This document shows positions 7,613 to 10,548 of a DNA stretch of 10,548 bases, piece after piece (position 1 is the stretch's first letter; every line of letters starts with the position of its first letter). The notes beneath the pieces are model-generated. The model had not been told where the DNA came from, ran no database searches, and was given only the letters and a program-made list of their open reading frames with translations. The DNA comes from Balneolales bacterium. GTDB lineage: Bacteria > Bacteroidota > Rhodothermia > Balneolales > Natronogracilivirgulaceae. The DNA lies in the NCBI GenBank assembly GCA_007131535.1, contig SLQI01000163.1, forward strand, positions 1 to 10,548, given 5' to 3'. The position numbers and the translations under genes were made by a program.

Positions 7613-9817
7613 TTACCAGCTGTAACCCAGGCGCAGATAGATATCCCTTCCGGTTGAGGGCATTCTCGCCGTACTGGTATGCTCCCTGTAATAGGCATCC
7701 ATCAGGTTATTCACGCCGGCACGAAGTTCAAGTTGATCAGATATTTTGTAGCGGCCGCTCAGATCAACCGTAATAAAACCGTCGGTAGGAGTTTCATTAG
7801 TGGTTTGATCGGCTATACGCTCCTGCCGCGCCACTCCGCGAACCCGGCCGTCTAAACCAAAATTATTCGCCTGCCACGCCATGTTGATAAATCCTTCCAG
7901 CGGGGGAGTCATGGGCAAAGGTTCGTTGAGCTCAAGATTTTCAGCGAATACATATGAGGCGCCGGATGCCATTTCCAGATAATCAGCCGGACTCCAGTAC
8001 AACGATATTTCGCCGCCGGCCGTCACTGCCGAGCTGTAGTTCACATAGCATTGAAACATATCCGACTGAGGCTTGCCGTCAATGAAATTACGCATGTAAT
8101 TGAAGAACAGTGCGGATTCGATACCGAAACTCCGTTGCCGGTTTTGCCGGATCACATTCAACTCTATCTGGGTGCTGCGCTCCGGGGAAAGCTCCGGATT
8201 GCCGTGATAGAAATAATCATCCACCGGATTGTAAATGTAGTAGCCGTAATGCTCCAGATGAGACGGCAAGCGCTCACTGTCCGAGAGCGAGAGTGTTGCC
8301 ATATAGCGATCCTGGTGGTTCCAGTTAACCCCGAGCGAGCCGCTCAGCCCGACCCAGTTATTCGCTACCGGGATATCGCCGTACTCAGCCTGAAAAACCC
8401 CGGCAGCCGTATCGTTCAACAAATCACGCATGGAAAGCTCTGCCGCAACCGCGGCATTGAGCGTCCACGAAGAGCCGGCCGGGTAAGAATAGTCCACCGA
8501 CAGGTAGGCGTTGTCTATGCGGGCATCTCCGATGTTATACAAATACATGTCGGACTCACTCTCATCGAGCGGCTCCATCAGCATATCGGCGAAGGCATCC
8601 AACCGGTGCAGATGCAAACCGATTTCGGCAAAATGATTCTGCTGATACACCGACATATCAACACGGGCGCCGGTAGTTCGCGTCTCCCCATACATCGGCA
8701 TGTACATATCGGGCATTATCGTTCGCTCGGTAACATCACGGTCGTAATCGTCCATGAGGTGATCAACCCGGGTATGATATGGCTTGACCCGAAGTGACGA
8801 TATGCCGTCGGCGATTTGAGTCCACTCATATTCGTAGCTGAACAAATGAGATTTTGCTTCTCTGGTATCCATCAACAGACCGGGGTACCCTATGTCGGTG
8901 GCCAGATCCCCTATGTAGGTAAATCTGCCGGTCTGGTTCGGGCTGAATTTCCGGTCGAAATCCAATTTCAGATTCATTTTGTCATACCCGGAAAGCGGAA
9001 TCTCCTCGCCCCTTCCGGTTCGGTAATTACCGGCCTGACGATATGAAAAAGCGCCCTGTACGGCATTTCTTTGATCCGAATATCCCGTACTCAAACTGTA
9101 CTTTTGGGAGGTTGCATTATGCTGAGCTCCCGCTTCAATCCGGCCAAACCATTGCCGGTTAAATTCCGGACGGCTTGTCACCAGGTTCATCGTTCCCCCC
9201 GGCCGGCTTCCCCGGCTGAGATCCGCATTGCCCCGGGAAACTTCAACCTTATCCAGATTATCGGTTTCCACGTACGATGTGACCGGATCCATGCGATCCA
9301 CACAGGCCGGTGTCATTTTGACATCATCAATCAGAACCGTCATCCTTCCGGCCGACATGCCCCGGATGGCCGGTTCCCATCCGTAGTTGGCCCGTTTAAT
9401 CATACCTACCCCGGCCAGACTCTGAATAAATTCCTCCGTAGTAGATGCATGATGATCGCCATAGGCATGAACATCCTCGGATGTTTGGCGGATAGCGCTG
9501 ATCACAACCTCATCCAAACGGGAGGCCGCGGGAGTCAGATAAATTTCGAGCGGGGCGTTTATTTGATCTTCAGTCAGGTTGAGTAACTGAGGCTCGTAGC
9601 CCATTCTCGAAATCTTGAGTACGGCCTGCTCGCCGGATACTTCCAGCTCAAAATGCCCTGCCTCGTCCGTTACCGTTCCCTCACCGTTTTCCACGGTGAT
9701 GATGTGCACCATCGGCAGCGGGCGGCGGTTTTCGTCGCTGAAAACCTGACCGGAAATCGAATTCCGGTCAGATTCTAAGCCTGCAAACAAAAATAGAAAT
9801 GAAAGTAAAAAGTTCAT
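7613..9817 (-). CDS. TonB-dependent outer-membrane receptor, OprC/NosA-like, probable copper importer
   Basis: This 734-residue protein is a TonB-dependent transporter. Numbering from the ATG at 9817: a short hydrophobic signal (1 to about 13), a carboxypeptidase-regulatory-like domain (about 21-95), a TonB box DEVVISA (102-108), a plug domain (about 115-215) and a 22-strand-type beta barrel ending in YSW, a typical outer-membrane assembly signal. The plug contains PACVDRMDPVTSY, giving a C172-x-x-x-M176 motif; the barrel contains VDHLMDD, giving H353-x-M355. From memory, the copper-binding site of Pseudomonas OprC is CxxxM-HxM at Cys143/Met147 and His323/Met325; the Cys-His spacing is 180 there and 181 here. 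A Met-rich segment (IMPDMYMPMYG, 367-377) follows closely. I therefore infer copper import; the substrate is unproven. The frame extends upstream to 9892, but the ATG at 9817 follows GGAG and avoids overlap with the preceding gene. The signal lacks the usual positive N-terminal residues. Confidence 0.92.
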   Translation of the reverse strand: MNFLLSFLFLFAGLESDRNSISGQVFSDENRRPLPMVHIITVENGEGTVTDEAGHFELEVSGEQAVLKISRMGYEPQLLNLTEDQINAPLEIYLTPAASRLDEVVISAIRQTSEDVHAYGDHHASTTEEFIQSLAGVGMIKRANYGWEPAIRGMSAGRMTVLIDDVKMTPACVDRMDPVTSYVETDNLDKVEVSRGNADLSRGSRPGGTMNLVTSRPEFNRQWFGRIEAGAQHNATSQKYSLSTGYSDQRNAVQGAFSYRQAGNYRTGRGEEIPLSGYDKMNLKLDFDRKFSPNQTGRFTYIGDLATDIGYPGLLMDTREAKSHLFSYEYEWTQIADGISSLRVKPYHTRVDHLMDDYDRDVTERTIMPDMYMPMYGETRTTGARVDMSVYQQNHFAEIGLHLHRLDAFADMLMEPLDESESDMYLYNIGDARIDNAYLSVDYSYPAGSSWTLNAAVAAELSMRDLLNDTAAGVFQAEYGDIPVANNWVGLSGSLGVNWNHQDRYMATLSLSDSERLPSHLEHYGYYIYNPVDDYFYHGNPELSPERSTQIELNVIRQNRQRSFGIESALFFNYMRNFIDGKPQSDMFQCYVNYSSAVTAGGEISLYWSPADYLEMASGASYVFAENLELNEPLPMTPPLEGFINMAWQANNFGLDGRVRGVARQERIADQTTNETPTDGFITVDLSGRYKISDQLELRAGVNNLMDAYYREHTSTARMPSTGRDIYLRLGYSW

Positions 9818-9823
9818 GGCCTG

Positions 9824-9827
9824 CTCC
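9824..9827 (-). promoter_or_regulatory. Ribosome binding site of the TonB receptor gene
   Basis: The minus strand reads GGAG immediately after the TAA of the upstream gene and six bases before the ATG at 9817. This decides the receptor start and suggests that its translation is coupled to that of the YtkA-like gene. Confidence 0.75.
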
Positions 9828-10548
9828 TTACTCAACCACCAGTTCGTACTTGGCTTCGTATAATTCCGCTTCACCTTCTTTGAGGGTAACATAAACCTGC
9901 CAGTCGCCGGACATATTAAAGTTTACGACCCCCTCATAAAACCCGTCGCCAACCGGCTCCGGATGCTCATTGCCTTCCGAGCCATGATCCATGGAGCCCA
10001 TCCACGGCTTGATTTCGATATCCAAATCCTGTACCGGGGGAAATGACATCATGGACTCCCGGTGATGAAGCGCCAGTTTCAGCTCGTTGGACCCGGTTTT
10101 CGGCTGCTCCGGTTCAATCCAGGTAAGTATATAGCGCTCATCATCGTCACCTGTAAACACCTGAACGTTCGGGGCGTCAGCTACGTCAAATTCACAGGCC
10201 TTATCGGTGCTATGATCCTGACCATTCAGCTGCCACTCCAACGACCAGCCCCCCATATCGCCTCCCGGCATATTTGGGATGATAGCCGTTTCAAACAGAT
10301 TCGTATCCTCATCACGTACCGGCTCCGGCTGCCATACCGGCGCGGCATGCTCATGTTCTCCCATATCCATGACCGGAAGAATGGTGATATCCGCATCTTC
10401 CACAACATCATTGGATTCCGTTTCGCGAACATCGAGATATATTGGCGTAAAGGCGGTTTCCACCGGATGATCAGCATAGGCCTCTACGGTATATCCGCCG
10501 GATTCAACCGTACAGAGATGGTACAGCTCCTCATCAGGTTCAAACAAA
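9828..10548 (-). CDS. Protein with two YtkA/FixH-like domains, Met/His-rich (5' end missing)
   Basis: The frame is open to the window edge and ends at a TAA at 9828-9830, giving 239 visible residues; the true start and any signal peptide are outside. It contains two related beta-sandwich modules like the YtkA/FixH family. Module 1 (about 34-109) has DADITILPVMDMGEHEHAAPV followed by NMPGGDMGGW; module 2 (about 154-225) has DLDIEIKPWMGSMDHG followed by NEHPEPV and NMSGDW. Each carries a DxDIxIxPxM strand with Met and His residues and an Asn-Met-x-Gly turn, a pattern seen in envelope proteins tied to copper or cytochrome oxidase assembly. It is the first visible gene of an operon with the OprC-like receptor, 10 bases apart. 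I infer an extracytoplasmic, possibly metal-handling protein. It could be a lipoprotein, but that cannot be judged here. The codon at 10545-10547 is TTG and is probably an internal leucine. Confidence 0.8.
   Translation of the reverse strand, partial: LFEPDEELYHLCTVESGGYTVEAYADHPVETAFTPIYLDVRETESNDVVEDADITILPVMDMGEHEHAAPVWQPEPVRDEDTNLFETAIIPNMPGGDMGGWSLEWQLNGQDHSTDKACEFDVADAPNVQVFTGDDDERYILTWIEPEQPKTGSNELKLALHHRESMMSFPPVQDLDIEIKPWMGSMDHGSEGNEHPEPVGDGFYEGVVNFNMSGDWQVYVTLKEGEAELYEAKYELVVE

Noticed and set aside
8051..8797. 248-codon open frame on the plus strand, opposite the receptor gene
   Set aside because: It is antisense to a well-supported coding region, has no recognisable motifs and has the Ile/Arg/His-rich composition of a complementary-strand shadow.
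9815..9892. Longer N-terminus for the TonB receptor, starting at 9892
   Set aside because: It would overlap the upstream gene by 65 bases and bury the hydrophobic signal behind 25 residues. The ATG at 9817 has a GGAG six bases upstream.
1..10548. Mobile elements, phage genes, CRISPR arrays or defence systems
   Set aside because: I saw no transposase, integrase, regularly spaced direct repeats, tRNA-like attachment site or toxin-antitoxin pair. All sizeable genes belong to housekeeping, envelope or transport families.

Overview
The window looks like chromosomal DNA from a Gram-negative member of the Bacteroidota/Balneolota/Rhodothermota (FCB) group. The evidence is a TonB-dependent receptor with an N-terminal carboxypeptidase-regulatory-like domain and a DEVVISA-type TonB box, an exported COG1228 amidohydrolase, a TraB/GumN protein with the FGTIHLIC signature, weak or absent Shine-Dalgarno sequences at several starts, and moderate GC content. 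The placement is inferred from gene character alone. I see no mobile element, CRISPR array, tRNA or rRNA.

Layout. (1) Positions 2-1819 (+) hold the 3' part of recG, the branch-migrating DNA helicase; its start lies outside the window. (2) Positions 1911-3200 (+) encode an exported binuclear-metal amidohydrolase resembling the Xaa-Pro dipeptidase/prolidase group of COG1228. (3) Positions 3201-3375 separate this gene from a convergent one and contain two strong inverted repeats, probably terminators. (4) Positions 3376-6174 (-) encode complete pyruvate, phosphate dikinase (ppdK), with an unusual charged insertion. (5) Positions 6175-6649 are a non-coding divergent region. (6) Positions 6650-7552 (+) encode an exported TraB/GumN-family protein. 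(7) Positions 7613-10548 (-) hold a two-gene operon: an upstream protein with two YtkA/FixH-like domains (cut by the window end), then a TonB-dependent outer-membrane receptor 10 bases downstream.

The most interesting part is the last operon. The receptor has a Cys-x-x-x-Met motif in its plug and a His-x-Met motif in its barrel, 181 residues apart Cys to His. This matches the arrangement I recall for the copper-binding CxxxM-HxM site of Pseudomonas OprC (Cys143/Met147 and His323/Met325). Its partner carries two copies of a Met/His-rich YtkA-like module. Together they suggest a copper-acquisition system: an outer-membrane copper importer plus a Met/His-rich envelope protein. The other genes are housekeeping (recG, ppdK) or exported proteins whose roles are known only at family level, and they show no clear link to the copper pair.
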